In this document: positions 10,600 to 19,384 of the stretch, one piece after another
How the letters are laid out: each line of letters begins with the position of its first letter
Position numbering within the stretch: position 1 is the first letter of the stretch
Virus record (IMG/VR): IMGVR_UViG_3300045971_000149
Span: 1-64,000 of that record
Reading direction: 5' to 3' (one strand)
DNA: 64,000 bases
Source of the DNA: a virus
Position numbers and translations under genes: made by a program
The notes under the pieces: model-generated
What the model was told of the DNA's origin: nothing
Database searches by the model: none
The model's input: only the letters and a program-made list of their open reading frames with translations

Positions 10600-11373
10600 T
10601 TGAAAAAATATCATTTTATTTCCGGGTTGCCACGTTCCGGAACAACTTTACTCTCTACTATCCTTAAACAAAATCCAAAATTTGAAGCAAGTGTTTCGGG
10701 GCCATTGGCAAGATTTACTAGAGCAATTATACAAGAATCGTCAAGTCAAGGTGGATATAGATTTGAATGCCCGCCAGAAAAACGCAAGCAACTCATTAAC
10801 GGGTTGTTTGAAAACTATTATGACGACCCCACAAAAGAAGTAGCATTTAACACTAACCGCGGTTGGCCATTATTGCTCCCGACTATTAAGGATTTATATC
10901 CTGAAAGCAAAATGATTCTATGTGTGCGTGATATTGGTTGGATTCTTGATAGCTTTGAAATGCTTCAGCGAAAAAATCCTTATACATTTACGAGTATGTT
11001 CAGTGATGCTGAAAGAATTAACGTATATAGCCGCTGCGAAACATTACTGAATAATGCACGAACCTTGGGGTTTGCATATGCAAGCGTAAAAGAAGCTATT
11101 ACTTCAGAATATAAAAGCTCAATAATGGTTGTTGATTACATTCAACTTGCAAAAGACCCTGCACGGACAATGCGAGCATTATATAGTTTTATCGGAGAAG
11201 AGTATTACCAACACGATTTTGATAATGTAGAAGCAAGCTACGACGAATTTGATGAAGACATTCAACTACCGGGATTACATACAACTCGAAAGAAAGTTCA
11301 GTACATAGAACGTGACACGGTTATTCCTCCCGATATTTGGCAAAGAGTAAACGGTATGGAAGTTTGGAAATAA
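10600..11373 (+). CDS. Sulfotransferase-family protein
   Basis: 257 residues from a TTG start chosen because AAGGAG lies 6 nt upstream and the protein then begins at the conserved strand (KKYHFISGLPRSGTTLLST). That segment is the 5'-phosphosulfate-binding loop of PAPS-dependent sulfotransferases. The order of elements (loop, basic helix, later VVDYIQLAKDP near the 3'-phosphate region) and the length fit the family. Likely transfers sulfate from host PAPS to a glycan or protein on the virion or host surface (substrate unknown). First gene of an overlapping cassette with three glycosyltransferase-like genes and a methyltransferase. Confidence 0.75.
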   Translation: MKKYHFISGLPRSGTTLLSTILKQNPKFEASVSGPLARFTRAIIQESSSQGGYRFECPPEKRKQLINGLFENYYDDPTKEVAFNTNRGWPLLLPTIKDLYPESKMILCVRDIGWILDSFEMLQRKNPYTFTSMFSDAERINVYSRCETLLNNARTLGFAYASVKEAITSEYKSSIMVVDYIQLAKDPARTMRALYSFIGEEYYQHDFDNVEASYDEFDEDIQLPGLHTTRKKVQYIERDTVIPPDIWQRVNGMEVWK

Positions 11374-12096
11374 ATGATTCTTAACATAACACACGAAACA
11401 TTCTGTACACGGGGGATCCGTAATGGAGATCTTGTTGCGGTTTGCAATGTTGTGCAATACTTGAGAAAGATGAAAAATAATCCAGGAATACAATTCTATA
11501 TGGGAGAAGGCACAGTAATTCCCGACGAATACTGTCAACAGTTCTTCCAATTTTTATGTAAGCAAACTGATTGTTTTTCATTAGTGCCGGGTAAACAGGA
11601 ACTTCCGTGGAAGAATGTTAACTTATGGGATTACAGAGATATCTGTGGCGATGTCGTAAAAATATATAACGACAAAGAAATGAAAAAGAAAATAGTAGTG
11701 TTTCCTATTTACGATGCACTGTATCACGTATATAGAAATTGGCCAATGGAACTATTTCATAAAGTATTAGCGCACTGTTCTGCACAATATCCCGACCATG
11801 AAAAAATTGTGTGTGTTAAAGATATACCTGATCCGAGAGCAGGGATTAATTTACATGATTTTAAATTGAGCACAGATTTCATGACTAACATAAAACACAT
11901 TATGGATGCTGAAATATTCATAGGTGGTGATACCGGAGTTAGTCACTTTGCCGCGGCCCTTGACAGAGGCCCGAAGGAACTTGTGTATTATTATTCAAGT
12001 AGGGGAATGCTACATACAACTCCATTCTATGCATTGCAAGGAAAGGGTATATTAAACACCTATTGGCTTGACTGTGAAGGAGTAACATGGGAATAA
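11374..12096 (+). CDS. Glycosyltransferase family 9-like protein
   Basis: 240 residues. The C-terminal motif GGDTGVSHFAAALD is the nucleotide-sugar-binding signature of ADP-heptosyltransferase-type (GT9) enzymes, preceded by a strand/helix pattern typical of a GT-B C-terminal domain. It is shorter than bacterial GT9 enzymes (about 320-350), so the N-terminal domain is reduced. It starts directly after the sulfotransferase stop (TAAATG) and its 3' end overlaps the next gene by 10 nt. Likely adds a sugar to a surface glycan or to a phage structural protein. Confidence 0.65.
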   Translation: MILNITHETFCTRGIRNGDLVAVCNVVQYLRKMKNNPGIQFYMGEGTVIPDEYCQQFFQFLCKQTDCFSLVPGKQELPWKNVNLWDYRDICGDVVKIYNDKEMKKKIVVFPIYDALYHVYRNWPMELFHKVLAHCSAQYPDHEKIVCVKDIPDPRAGINLHDFKLSTDFMTNIKHIMDAEIFIGGDTGVSHFAAALDRGPKELVYYYSSRGMLHTTPFYALQGKGILNTYWLDCEGVTWE

Positions 12097-12770
12097 GCGT
12101 TTCGTGTATAGACACATTAAATTATGATGTAACTATACGAGCATTAAAAACTACGATAGAAACATTACAAGGTAAAGTTACTAAAGTATATTGGTTTAGT
12201 GATATTAAATTTCCGGAGAAAATAGATATCCCAGTTAAATGGATTCCGATAAACAAATTTGTTAGGTATACGGATGAATATAATTATGTCACCCTTAAAC
12301 TAATGCCGTCAGTTATAGAAGAATCACATAACTTAACAATACACGGCGACGGATTTGCAGTTAATTCCGATGCATGGACAGATGTGTTCTTACAATACGA
12401 TTATATAGGAGCAGTCTGGCCTATGTATGCAGATAAGCGAGTAGGCAATGGCGGGTTTACTTTAAGATCGAAAAAATTGTATGATACATTAGCACGGATA
12501 AATGTAAAGTATAGAACTGAAGAGTTTTTAGGTGAAACTGATCTTACTCTATTCAATACTGATAATAAGGGCGATCGGATAGTTCCAGAAGATAACATTA
12601 TTTGTAGATACTATAGAACAAGATTAGAAGACGAGTTCGGAATTGAGTTTGCCCCGGTTCCTATTGCAGACCGATTTAGCATAGAGTTAAACACTGATTC
12701 GTTGTGGCTCGGAAAGAGTCTAGGTTTTCACAACAAGAGAATAGCACACCATTATGGAGTTGAATTATGA
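12087..12770 (+). CDS. DUF5672-like glycosyltransferase
   Basis: 227 residues. Signature elements of the DUF5672 family are visible: DGFAVNSDAWTDVFLQYDYIG, split here by DGFAV and YDYIGAVWP, then VGNGGFTLRSKKL, and PEDNIICRYYR near the C-terminus. DUF5672 proteins are predicted GT-A glycosyltransferases found in polysaccharide clusters and large phages. Overlaps both neighbours (10 nt upstream, ATGA downstream), so is expressed as part of the cassette. The acceptor is unknown. Confidence 0.7.
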   Translation: MGISVSCIDTLNYDVTIRALKTTIETLQGKVTKVYWFSDIKFPEKIDIPVKWIPINKFVRYTDEYNYVTLKLMPSVIEESHNLTIHGDGFAVNSDAWTDVFLQYDYIGAVWPMYADKRVGNGGFTLRSKKLYDTLARINVKYRTEEFLGETDLTLFNTDNKGDRIVPEDNIICRYYRTRLEDEFGIEFAPVPIADRFSIELNTDSLWLGKSLGFHNKRIAHHYGVEL

Positions 12771-13360
12771 AAGTAAATTTAGGTAGCGGATATAAACGCA
12801 TTGAAGGATTTGTTAATGTAGATGACGATCCGTTGGTTAATCCCGAATATGTTGTTAATTTAGAGAAAGGTAAATTACCGTTCGACGATAACACAGTAGA
12901 AGAAGTTGTTGCACATCATATATTAGAACATATAGGTGAAGGATTCATACCGTTGATGCAAGAAATTTATCGAGTTTGTAAGAACGGCGCAATAATAGAT
13001 ATAGTTGCGCCACATCATTTTCATGAAGTATATGTTAGTGATCCCACACATAAACGACCTATCACAGTTGATGGAATGATGCTGCTTGGAAAGAAGTTTA
13101 ATAGAGAGCATATTGAAAAGCATACCTCTAGTTCGGGTCTCGGATTAAAATTTAATATAGATTTTGAAGTTATTTGGTACGATTATGACTTCGATGTATT
13201 TTATGATGCAATGATAACAGATTTTAAAAAGAGAAAAGAAGAAGGTAAAGTTGCTCAAGAAGAAGATTTTATGATTCAACGGTTACTACGTGAAGCGACT
13301 AATGTCGCAATAAACACTAAAATAAAATTAATGGTGAAGAAAGATGGTCCAACCGCTTAA
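12767..13360 (+). CDS. Class I SAM-dependent methyltransferase
   Basis: 197 residues. The N-terminus VNLGSGYKRIEGFVNVD is motif I of a Rossmann-fold methyltransferase of the type found in polysaccharide clusters, followed by LPFDDNTVEEVVAHHILEHI (motif with the conserved HxLEH). Its coupling to glycosyltransferases suggests methylation of a sugar or of a fibre-linked glycan. Overlaps the next gene by 17 nt. Confidence 0.7.
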   Translation: MKVNLGSGYKRIEGFVNVDDDPLVNPEYVVNLEKGKLPFDDNTVEEVVAHHILEHIGEGFIPLMQEIYRVCKNGAIIDIVAPHHFHEVYVSDPTHKRPITVDGMMLLGKKFNREHIEKHTSSSGLGLKFNIDFEVIWYDYDFDVFYDAMITDFKKRKEEGKVAQEEDFMIQRLLREATNVAINTKIKLMVKKDGPTA

Positions 13361-14765
13361 ATATTCAGAAACACGCCAACCGTTAGAACACATTGTTGAT
13401 TTTTTAGAAAAAGCCAACGAAGATGCATTAGCAGCAAAAGTAATAGAAGTGTTTGCTCGTCATTCATTCAATATAGAGCAGTTTAATCTCATAGCTAAAC
13501 TGTTCCTAGATGTACGTGATATTCCCCTTGCAGAGAAGTATGCATTAAAAGTGCTTGAAATGACTGACGATCTAAATCAGAAATTTGCTGCGAGAGCAAA
13601 CTTGGCAAAGATGTATAACAATATCAACATGCCGGAGAAGTCATTATTTTACACAAATATCAATCGTGCAATAATGCCTAAAGATCCAGATACATTATTA
13701 GAATCTGTATTTTCTCTTTACTTGTTAGGTCGTAAACCCGAAGCTGAAATTATTCTTAGAGATATGGAAACATATAAAGACCAGTTAAGTGAGCGACACC
13801 GAGATATTGTTAATTTCAATCTCGGTACATATAACATGGAGAAAGGCAAATTCTTAGAAGGGCTTGGCGGGTTCTTACTTAATGTTAAGAAACTTGAGAT
13901 ATGGTTTTCCCCTAAAGAACTTCCGTATAAGTTCTGGGACGGCGGCGCATATCCAGGTAAGACACTTATTATGTTTATGGAAGGTGGCGGAATCGGAGAC
14001 GAGATGCTTACTGTAAGATTCTACGACAATCTTAAAGCAATGGGATTTGATCCAGTGTACTATACCGGCCGAAAAGATTTGTATGAAATTTTTAATCGAT
14101 GCGGATATAAAACTATAATGACTCTGGATGGCATTCCGGAAGATGCAATGTGGACATATGCGATGCAAACACCGCTATGGTTGCAATGCAAGCCAGAAGA
14201 AGTTATTAGATCAAACTACTTATATCCGTCTAATGAAGCTAGAGACAAATGGGCATTTATCAAAGAAGATAAGAAGCTTCGAATAGGAGTTCGTTGGCAA
14301 GGTAATGCAAAGAATGAGCGAGACTTGCATAGAAAAGTACCAATTGCAGATATGATGAAGACATTGCATGAAGTATATGATGGACAAGATGTCTCATTTT
14401 ACTCTCTACAACTCGGCGACGGCGTAGAAGAAATGAGCAATTATCCAGAACTGATCGATATTAGCGATAGAATTTCTTCATATAACGATACGTTAGCATT
14501 GATGGAAAACTTGGATCTAGTTGTAACATCTTGTACCAGTGTGTTACATGCTGCTGCAATTGTAGGGACTCCGACAATGGGCATGATTCCTATCTCTGCA
14601 TACTTCACTTGGGTAAGTCCCCCGACCCCCGGCCGCCCCGACAACTCTAGTATTTGGTACGAAGATAACTTACGTTTGTTTAGGCAGATAGTACCAAATA
14701 ATTGGGATAAACCGTTTAATGAGCTTAAAACGTTTTTAATTGAGCATTGGCCCAGCGCAAAATAA
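13344..14765 (+). CDS. TPR-like plus GT9/GT41-like glycosyltransferase
   Basis: 473 residues. Residues ~1-190 are helical with TPR-like spacing (AEKYALKVLEMTDDLNQKF, ANLAKMYNNINMPEKSLFY). Residues ~205-470 form a GT-B-like domain with GGGIGDEMLTVRF at its start and TSCTSVLHAAAIVGTPTMG, the donor-binding signature, near the end. This architecture is common in phage and bacterial TPR-glycosyltransferases. Last gene of the cassette, followed by strong inverted repeats. Confidence 0.7.
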   Translation: MVQPLKYSETRQPLEHIVDFLEKANEDALAAKVIEVFARHSFNIEQFNLIAKLFLDVRDIPLAEKYALKVLEMTDDLNQKFAARANLAKMYNNINMPEKSLFYTNINRAIMPKDPDTLLESVFSLYLLGRKPEAEIILRDMETYKDQLSERHRDIVNFNLGTYNMEKGKFLEGLGGFLLNVKKLEIWFSPKELPYKFWDGGAYPGKTLIMFMEGGGIGDEMLTVRFYDNLKAMGFDPVYYTGRKDLYEIFNRCGYKTIMTLDGIPEDAMWTYAMQTPLWLQCKPEEVIRSNYLYPSNEARDKWAFIKEDKKLRIGVRWQGNAKNERDLHRKVPIADMMKTLHEVYDGQDVSFYSLQLGDGVEEMSNYPELIDISDRISSYNDTLALMENLDLVVTSCTSVLHAAAIVGTPTMGMIPISAYFTWVSPPTPGRPDNSSIWYEDNLRLFRQIVPNNWDKPFNELKTFLIEHWPSAK

Positions 14766-14782
14766 TCGTCATAAAAAGCCAC

Positions 14783-14818
14783 AAAACATGCAAAATAGGT
14801 TCTCTTTTTGCACGTTTT
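14783..14818 (+). terminator. Long imperfect hairpin after the glycan cassette
   Basis: AAAAC and TGCAAAA pair with TTTTGCA and GTTTT with one mismatch and a short loop, 18 nt after the last stop of the cassette. No T-run follows, so it may be a transcript 3'-end stabiliser rather than an intrinsic terminator. Confidence 0.4.
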
Positions 14819-14831
14819 AGACCCTTAACCG

Positions 14832-14862
14832 AGGCCTTTTAAGCAGTTTGCTTAGGAGGCCT
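14832..14862 (+). terminator. Nested inverted repeat, possible terminator
   Basis: AGGCC ... AAGC, loop AGTTT, GCTT ... GGCCT, followed by TTCTT on the + strand. It overlaps the last codons of the small minus-strand gene, so it could end transcription of the + strand cassette. Confidence 0.4.
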
Positions 14863-15013
14863 TTCTTACCTTGGTCAGCGGCTTCTTTGCTGCTTTCTTA
14901 TGAACGTAATGCGGATGGTATTTTTTTACTACTGGTTTCTTAGTAGCAGCCTGTGCTCCGCTAACTCCAAATAATGCAAAAATAGTTGCAGCAATAATTA
15001 AAACTTTTTTCAT
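14852..15013 (-). CDS. Small exported Lys/His-rich peptide
   Basis: 53 residues. The N-terminus MKKVLIIAATIFALFGVSGA is a textbook Sec signal peptide with a GAQA-AT cleavage site. The mature ~31 residues are very basic (KKPVVKKYHPHYVHKKAAKK). A TTGGAG ribosome-binding site lies 6 nt upstream and a late-type octamer ~28 nt further. Function not recognised; the composition resembles small periplasmic cationic proteins. Divergent from the YqgE/AlgH gene. Confidence 0.65.
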   Translation of the reverse strand: MKKVLIIAATIFALFGVSGAQAATKKPVVKKYHPHYVHKKAAKKPLTKVRKAS

Positions 15014-15040
15014 ACAAACTCCAATTTAGTACGTTGTGGG

Positions 15041-15048
15041 ATATTTAT
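15041..15048 (-). promoter_or_regulatory. T4-late-like octamer for the exported peptide
   Basis: CATAAATA/ATAAATAT on the minus strand, 28 nt upstream of the ATG at 15013. It faces away from, and almost touches, the + strand octamer at 15051-15058. Confidence 0.45.
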
Positions 15049-15050
15049 GA

Positions 15051-15058
15051 GTTAAATA
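15051..15058 (+). promoter_or_regulatory. T4-late-like octamer 5 nt before the YqgE/AlgH start
   Basis: GTTAAATA followed by 5 nt and ATG. In T4 the late start site is ~6 nt after the octamer, so the transcript would begin at the start codon. No Shine-Dalgarno sequence is present. Confidence 0.45.
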
Positions 15059-15063
15059 TCACG

Positions 15064-15624
15064 ATGACAAAAATAGAAAATCTTACAGGTAAAATAATTA
15101 TTGCCCAGCCTGCATTTTATAGTGGCCATTTTAGCAAGAGTATTGTATTAATTGCCCAACACGGAGAAGGCGGATCGTGGGGAGTTGTATTAAATCGACT
15201 TGCGCGGACTGTTACTATGAAAGAAGTAATGAAAGCAGCAGGAGTTGAATACCATAGAGATGAAGCTATCTATATCGGTGGCCCCGTAGAGCCCACACGC
15301 ATACACGTTGTTCATTCGTTAGATTGGTCATCATCCGGAACAATGTGTATTAATGACGAAATTGGAATCACTGGCGATTTAAGTATACTAGCTGCAATAA
15401 GTGCAGGAGAAGGTCCTGACTATTATAGGGCAGGTATTGGTCTTGCAGTATGGAGTGCAGGCCAACTAGATGGGGAAATGAAAGGGCAGTCCCCTTGGAA
15501 ACCAGAACAAAGATGGCTTACAACTGATGCCACTGTAAATCTCTGCTTCAATGAGCTCGGAGAAGAACAGTGGCATAATGCTATCGGACATTGTATCGAA
15601 GAACGAGTATCTGATCTCTTTTAA
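15064..15624 (+). CDS. YqgE/AlgH (UPF0301, DUF179) family protein
   Basis: 186 residues from the ATG giving MTKIENLTGKIIIAQP; a longer TTG frame 30 nt upstream is less likely. Family hallmarks are visible: LTGKIIIAQPAF, SWGVVLNRLA, IYIGGPV, ITGDLSILAAI, and the late WSAGQLDGEM then WL. The length matches bacterial YqgE (~187). The biochemical role of the family is poorly defined; AlgH was named for a link to alginate regulation. Unusual cargo for a T4-like phage. Convergent with the helicase gene, with a 4 nt overlap at the 3' ends. Confidence 0.85.
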   Translation: MTKIENLTGKIIIAQPAFYSGHFSKSIVLIAQHGEGGSWGVVLNRLARTVTMKEVMKAAGVEYHRDEAIYIGGPVEPTRIHVVHSLDWSSSGTMCINDEIGITGDLSILAAISAGEGPDYYRAGIGLAVWSAGQLDGEMKGQSPWKPEQRWLTTDATVNLCFNELGEEQWHNAIGHCIEERVSDLF

Positions 15625-17090
15625 TCTTTTTCGGAATTCATTCCAGCAAGCATTTCTCTAATCTTTGTGCTTCCTGCAATACCTTTAATCTTCCCAATAC
15701 TACTTCCTTCAGTCGGGTCTCGAATTTCCCCAGTATCTTGATCAATAATTGTAGATGTTTTCTTCAGTCCTGCATACAACCCGGGCTTTCCATTTCCGTT
15801 ACCATTACCTTGACCGCCACCATTACTAAAACTAGATTCTTGTTCGTCTTCGTCTAGGTTGCTAATACGCAATGAGTCTAAGTTAAATTCAAGATCGACT
15901 TTTTGCCCAACACCGCTACTAGAACGAGTTTTCATAAACTGAATCTGAAAGCGTCCGCGTTCTTTCATTGCACGACTTGTAAAGATACCAATAACATTGT
16001 CTGCTGTCATGATCTTTGATAATCCGCCTGATATGTGACTGTGATCAAATTCAATCTCTTCAACTGCACTACGATTTAACTGAGACGCGGTGACTGTGAC
16101 GCATTGTGTTTCCATTGCTAAGTTACGAATTTCTTCTGATACATACTTGTCCTTAACGAACAAATCACTTGGGCTAACTTTAACGCTAAGTGGCATCATT
16201 AAATCCAAATAGTCGATTAGCAATACATCGGGTTTCACGCCCTTCTTAACTTGATACTCTTTTAGATACGCACGAATATCGTTACAGTTCTTACCAGATG
16301 GCATATATTTGACTTGCAAGTTACCGCTCTTCTTACCGATCATCTTAACTTTAAGTTCAACATCGTCTAAGCTCTTAAAGATCTCGCGTGTGCCAATCCC
16401 TGTCATCATACTGTCAAGCCGCATTGCAACTAATCCTTCGCTCAATTCGAACGTTAGGTACAATACATTTAATCCTTGCAATGCCCAATTAACCCCCATA
16501 TTCGCTAAGAACAGAGATTTACCACCGCCTGATCCTGCACAAAAGATGTTCAGTTCACCGCGATTAAATCCGCCGTACAGCTTACGATCCATTGACGGCC
16601 ATCCTGTGCTAATTTGACCATTACCGTCTTTTAACTTGCTCAATCGTGCTCTAGGATCTTCAAAGTAATCAGTACCCATGTCTTTGTTCAAGCTAATCTG
16701 AATTGCATCTTTGATTAACTTTTCAACTGGACCGTATTCGCCCTTTTCAAGCAAGTCTGCTGACTGCAAAATTGCTCGCTCTAATCCCTTATGACGAGAA
16801 AAGTTTTCAAACTCGTTCATTAACCAATCATAATTTTCTTTAGGTAATTCAACCGGGTTTAGATCAGTGTTGCAAGATGCATTAACAATTTGTGCCTCGG
16901 GCATGATCTTGTATTCGTTAACATAATCGTTAATGAAAGTTGCTACATCTTGTAACTTTCTATCAAAATTCAACGGCTCAAAAATGTTCTGGCAACGCAC
17001 AAATGTCGCTGCATCGCTCATAAACATTTCTATATATAACTTCTGAATGTCGTGACTATAACTAGGTGCTACTTGTTTATTCTCCGCCAT
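15621..17090 (-). CDS. gp41: Replicative DNA helicase, T4 gp41-like
   Basis: 489 residues, DnaB/RecA-fold helicase. Walker A FCAGSGGGKSLFLAN at ~200, H1a-like LYLTFELSEG, Walker B DVLLIDYLDLMM at ~295, and a Gln/Arg region around TVTASQLNR. The N-terminal ~150 residues form the helical domain used for hexamerisation and primase contact. The C-terminal Gly/Asn-rich linker (GGGQGNGNGNG) is atypical. Start overlaps the end of the primase gene by 14 nt, so helicase and primase of the primosome are made together. Confidence 0.9.
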   Translation of the reverse strand: MAENKQVAPSYSHDIQKLYIEMFMSDAATFVRCQNIFEPLNFDRKLQDVATFINDYVNEYKIMPEAQIVNASCNTDLNPVELPKENYDWLMNEFENFSRHKGLERAILQSADLLEKGEYGPVEKLIKDAIQISLNKDMGTDYFEDPRARLSKLKDGNGQISTGWPSMDRKLYGGFNRGELNIFCAGSGGGKSLFLANMGVNWALQGLNVLYLTFELSEGLVAMRLDSMMTGIGTREIFKSLDDVELKVKMIGKKSGNLQVKYMPSGKNCNDIRAYLKEYQVKKGVKPDVLLIDYLDLMMPLSVKVSPSDLFVKDKYVSEEIRNLAMETQCVTVTASQLNRSAVEEIEFDHSHISGGLSKIMTADNVIGIFTSRAMKERGRFQIQFMKTRSSSGVGQKVDLEFNLDSLRISNLDEDEQESSFSNGGGQGNGNGNGKPGLYAGLKKTSTIIDQDTGEIRDPTEGSSIGKIKGIAGSTKIREMLAGMNSEKD

Positions 17091-18069
17091 GCTCTATCCT
17101 TTTCTTTAACATTGTTATTTTAATCTCACCGTGCACTCTATATTTGAGGATAGTGAGAAGTGTGTAAATTCTACCAAATTTCTTAACAGCATCTGCAACG
17201 TCTTTAACATCCGGCCCCCAATCAGGCAAACTAACTGACCAATTGTGTGCTACTGCTGCCTTGAGCATTTGTATGCCTGCCTTATCATTATCGGGGACTA
17301 CTATTACTTCTCTCGCTAACTGATTAATTCTAGATATTTGTGTTTCATTAGGATCGTTATGGCCTATTGCTACTCCGTCTACTGCAATTGCATCAAACTG
17401 ACCTTCTACTACGATGACAAATTTTCTATCATCTTTTTGATTGTCAATATTAAACACATATCCAGGTTGTCCGTGTGCAAGATACTTAGGTTTGCCATCT
17501 CTAATTTTACGCCCGGTCCATCCTGTAATGCGACCTTCGTGATAATACGGAATAATAACTCGGTCTCTATAGCCGCTAGCTGAACACCAGTGCCAGTTAC
17601 ACCAATCTAAGCTCATGCCTCGATCAAGTATGTACCCTACTACTTCTAAAAAGTCGCTGTCTTCGCATCCTTTGTTAATCCATTGTTGTATGGGTAAACA
17701 ATCTTCTGGTAATTCTGTTGTCTCTAATTCAAAATTTGGAAGTTTTACTGCTTTCGGTTGATCGTCTTTCTGTTTGATAGCATCAAATGCCAATTGCTGG
17801 ATCTCGCTATCAGATATACTTAGCCAGCTAAACAGGCTTCGCGTATTTTTCGATAGTAGCTTCCCTGGTTGCCAACCTGCTTTGAAACTACAATTAAAAC
17901 AGTGATAAGTAAATCCGTCGCCGCTGAACATTATGCCGCCGCGTTTACGTGTATCGACCTTTTCGCCATTATGATGACAGCAGGGCGCATTAAAGCTTTC
18001 CCATCCCGACGGAGTTATCTTTCTTTTAGGTGGCAAGGCTAACTGCACTCTTGCCTGTATAGTATTCAT
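17077..18069 (-). CDS. gp61: DNA primase, T4 gp61-like (zinc ribbon plus TOPRIM)
   Basis: 330 residues. The N-terminal zinc-binding site is seen as CCHH and YHCFNCSF at ~30-60. The TOPRIM core includes FVIVVEGQFDAIAV (catalytic Glu) at ~213-226 and VIVVPDNDKAG (DxD) at ~255-265. Length and domain order match gp61-type primases. It synthesises RNA primers for lagging-strand replication with the adjacent gp41-like helicase. Confidence 0.88.
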   Translation of the reverse strand: MNTIQARVQLALPPKRKITPSGWESFNAPCCHHNGEKVDTRKRGGIMFSGDGFTYHCFNCSFKAGWQPGKLLSKNTRSLFSWLSISDSEIQQLAFDAIKQKDDQPKAVKLPNFELETTELPEDCLPIQQWINKGCEDSDFLEVVGYILDRGMSLDWCNWHWCSASGYRDRVIIPYYHEGRITGWTGRKIRDGKPKYLAHGQPGYVFNIDNQKDDRKFVIVVEGQFDAIAVDGVAIGHNDPNETQISRINQLAREVIVVPDNDKAGIQMLKAAVAHNWSVSLPDWGPDVKDVADAVKKFGRIYTLLTILKYRVHGEIKITMLKKRIEHGGE

Positions 18070-18078
18070 ACTACTAGT

Positions 18079-18978
18079 TTAACTGAAATACTGAATTTTA
18101 TCAATGAAACCGGACGGGAACTTATTGATATTACTTCCAATAGGATTGCCGGTAGGGTAGTAGTCAACACCAAACGCATCGTTAACTGGTTTTACTTTAA
18201 AGCGAACTGCTGTAATATTAGTGTTCCAAGATAATTGGATATTACTAGTCGTGGGTGCAATAGATGTATAACTTGCAATTTCAAAAGCTTGTGCATTTGC
18301 AGAACCTTGTGGGCTCGGCGAGTTAGCAAGTGTGCCTTCTATTGTAATTTTTCCAACAAAGTTGTTTAATGAAAACATTGCACTTTGCGGGGTAGAGATT
18401 GTCATAGCACTCGGAAATGGGCGATACCATCCTGTAAAGAAAATATATCCCATATTTAACGGATCTCTATTGTACTCTTGCCCTTGTTCTAATTGTATTG
18501 AATTAACAACTTGAACAGGAAATCCTAAAGCGAACCCGTCTTCTACTATTTCAATTTCGCCAGTAATTTCATAGTAAGTATTAGCATATGCAGGAGTGAA
18601 TGTTCCGTCACCATTATCTTTTTTCACAAGGAATCGGTAACTACCTGCAGATAGATTTATAGTATCAATGGGATTAAATGTAGCTAAACTAAGGCCTCGA
18701 GTAGATGTAGTGACTTGATCGTCGATTAGCGTTAATTGCTTTGTTAATACTCGTTGACGACCAGAGGAATCTATCATATCAAACCAGTAATTTGTGCTAG
18801 TAGATAGCGGTACTGGTTTCTGATCTGAATTTTTAAATTGAATTTGTACGGAGTCTTTAAACCCTTTTTGAATTTTTAGCTTGCGTTGATACATGATCTG
18901 GTGGATACTCCTGGTTTGATCCAAATCCAATATTACGTCAAGTAAATTGGAGTATAAATAGACTGGTAACTTGTTCAT
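18079..18978 (-). CDS. Hypothetical beta-rich, probable virion protein
   Basis: 299 residues from the ATG that follows the octamer by 5 nt (MNKLPVYLY); another ATG two codons upstream lies inside the octamer. The sequence is beta-rich (TNYWFDMIDSSGRQRVLTKQ, AGSYRFLVKKDNGDGTFTPA) and recalls baseplate or fibre-linker domains of large phages, but I do not recognise the family. Its late-type promoter supports a structural role although it sits among replication genes. Confidence 0.6.
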   Translation of the reverse strand: MNKLPVYLYSNLLDVILDLDQTRSIHQIMYQRKLKIQKGFKDSVQIQFKNSDQKPVPLSTSTNYWFDMIDSSGRQRVLTKQLTLIDDQVTTSTRGLSLATFNPIDTINLSAGSYRFLVKKDNGDGTFTPAYANTYYEITGEIEIVEDGFALGFPVQVVNSIQLEQGQEYNRDPLNMGYIFFTGWYRPFPSAMTISTPQSAMFSLNNFVGKITIEGTLANSPSPQGSANAQAFEIASYTSIAPTTSNIQLSWNTNITAVRFKVKPVNDAFGVDYYPTGNPIGSNINKFPSGFIDKIQYFS

Positions 18979-18983
18979 ATGCA

Positions 18984-18991
18984 TATTTATC
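18984..18991 (-). promoter_or_regulatory. T4-late-like octamer, 5 nt before ATG 18978
   Basis: GATAAATA then TGCAT then ATG on the minus strand, with no Shine-Dalgarno sequence. Predicts a leaderless mRNA for the 299-residue protein. Confidence 0.5.
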
Positions 18992-18997
18992 GATTAA

Positions 18998-19384
18998 ATG
19001 AAACCAATTAAAAGCAACGATTTTCAACAGAATTTTCCGTTTATAACCTGCATTCGCTGCTGTGACGACGAGTACGTCGGCATTATCATCAACCTCGATT
19101 TGCAGGTTACTAGCATATATGATTTTAGCATACTGAAAACTGACGGAGACAAACAGAAATTTTTAGAACTAGGTGAGATTTGGTGGTGGGAATCTAATAG
19201 GAAGATACCTATTAATATCTTTTTAAAGGCAGATATGATTGCATTCCGCCCTATGATCAAGACATTTAGTTCTAAAGATATTTCCGTAGTATTTGGGCCT
19301 ACGGTAAATTTAAGTGATATTGCAGAAAAGCGGGTAAAGCGTAAATCAATACAGCTTGTTAAGAACCCGAAGAAGCTTCGCTAA
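18998..19384 (+). CDS. Hypothetical protein, isolated on the + strand
   Basis: 128 residues, not recognised. It begins with MKPIKSNDFQQNFPFITCI and has a basic tail (KRVKRKSIQLVKNPKKLR). A WWWE motif occurs at ~62-65. It is divergent from the 299-residue gene and its 3' end overlaps the DnaE-like gene by 26 nt on the other strand. The compact fold-like pattern and codon use support a real gene. Confidence 0.6.
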   Translation: MKPIKSNDFQQNFPFITCIRCCDDEYVGIIINLDLQVTSIYDFSILKTDGDKQKFLELGEIWWWESNRKIPINIFLKADMIAFRPMIKTFSSKDISVVFGPTVNLSDIAEKRVKRKSIQLVKNPKKLR

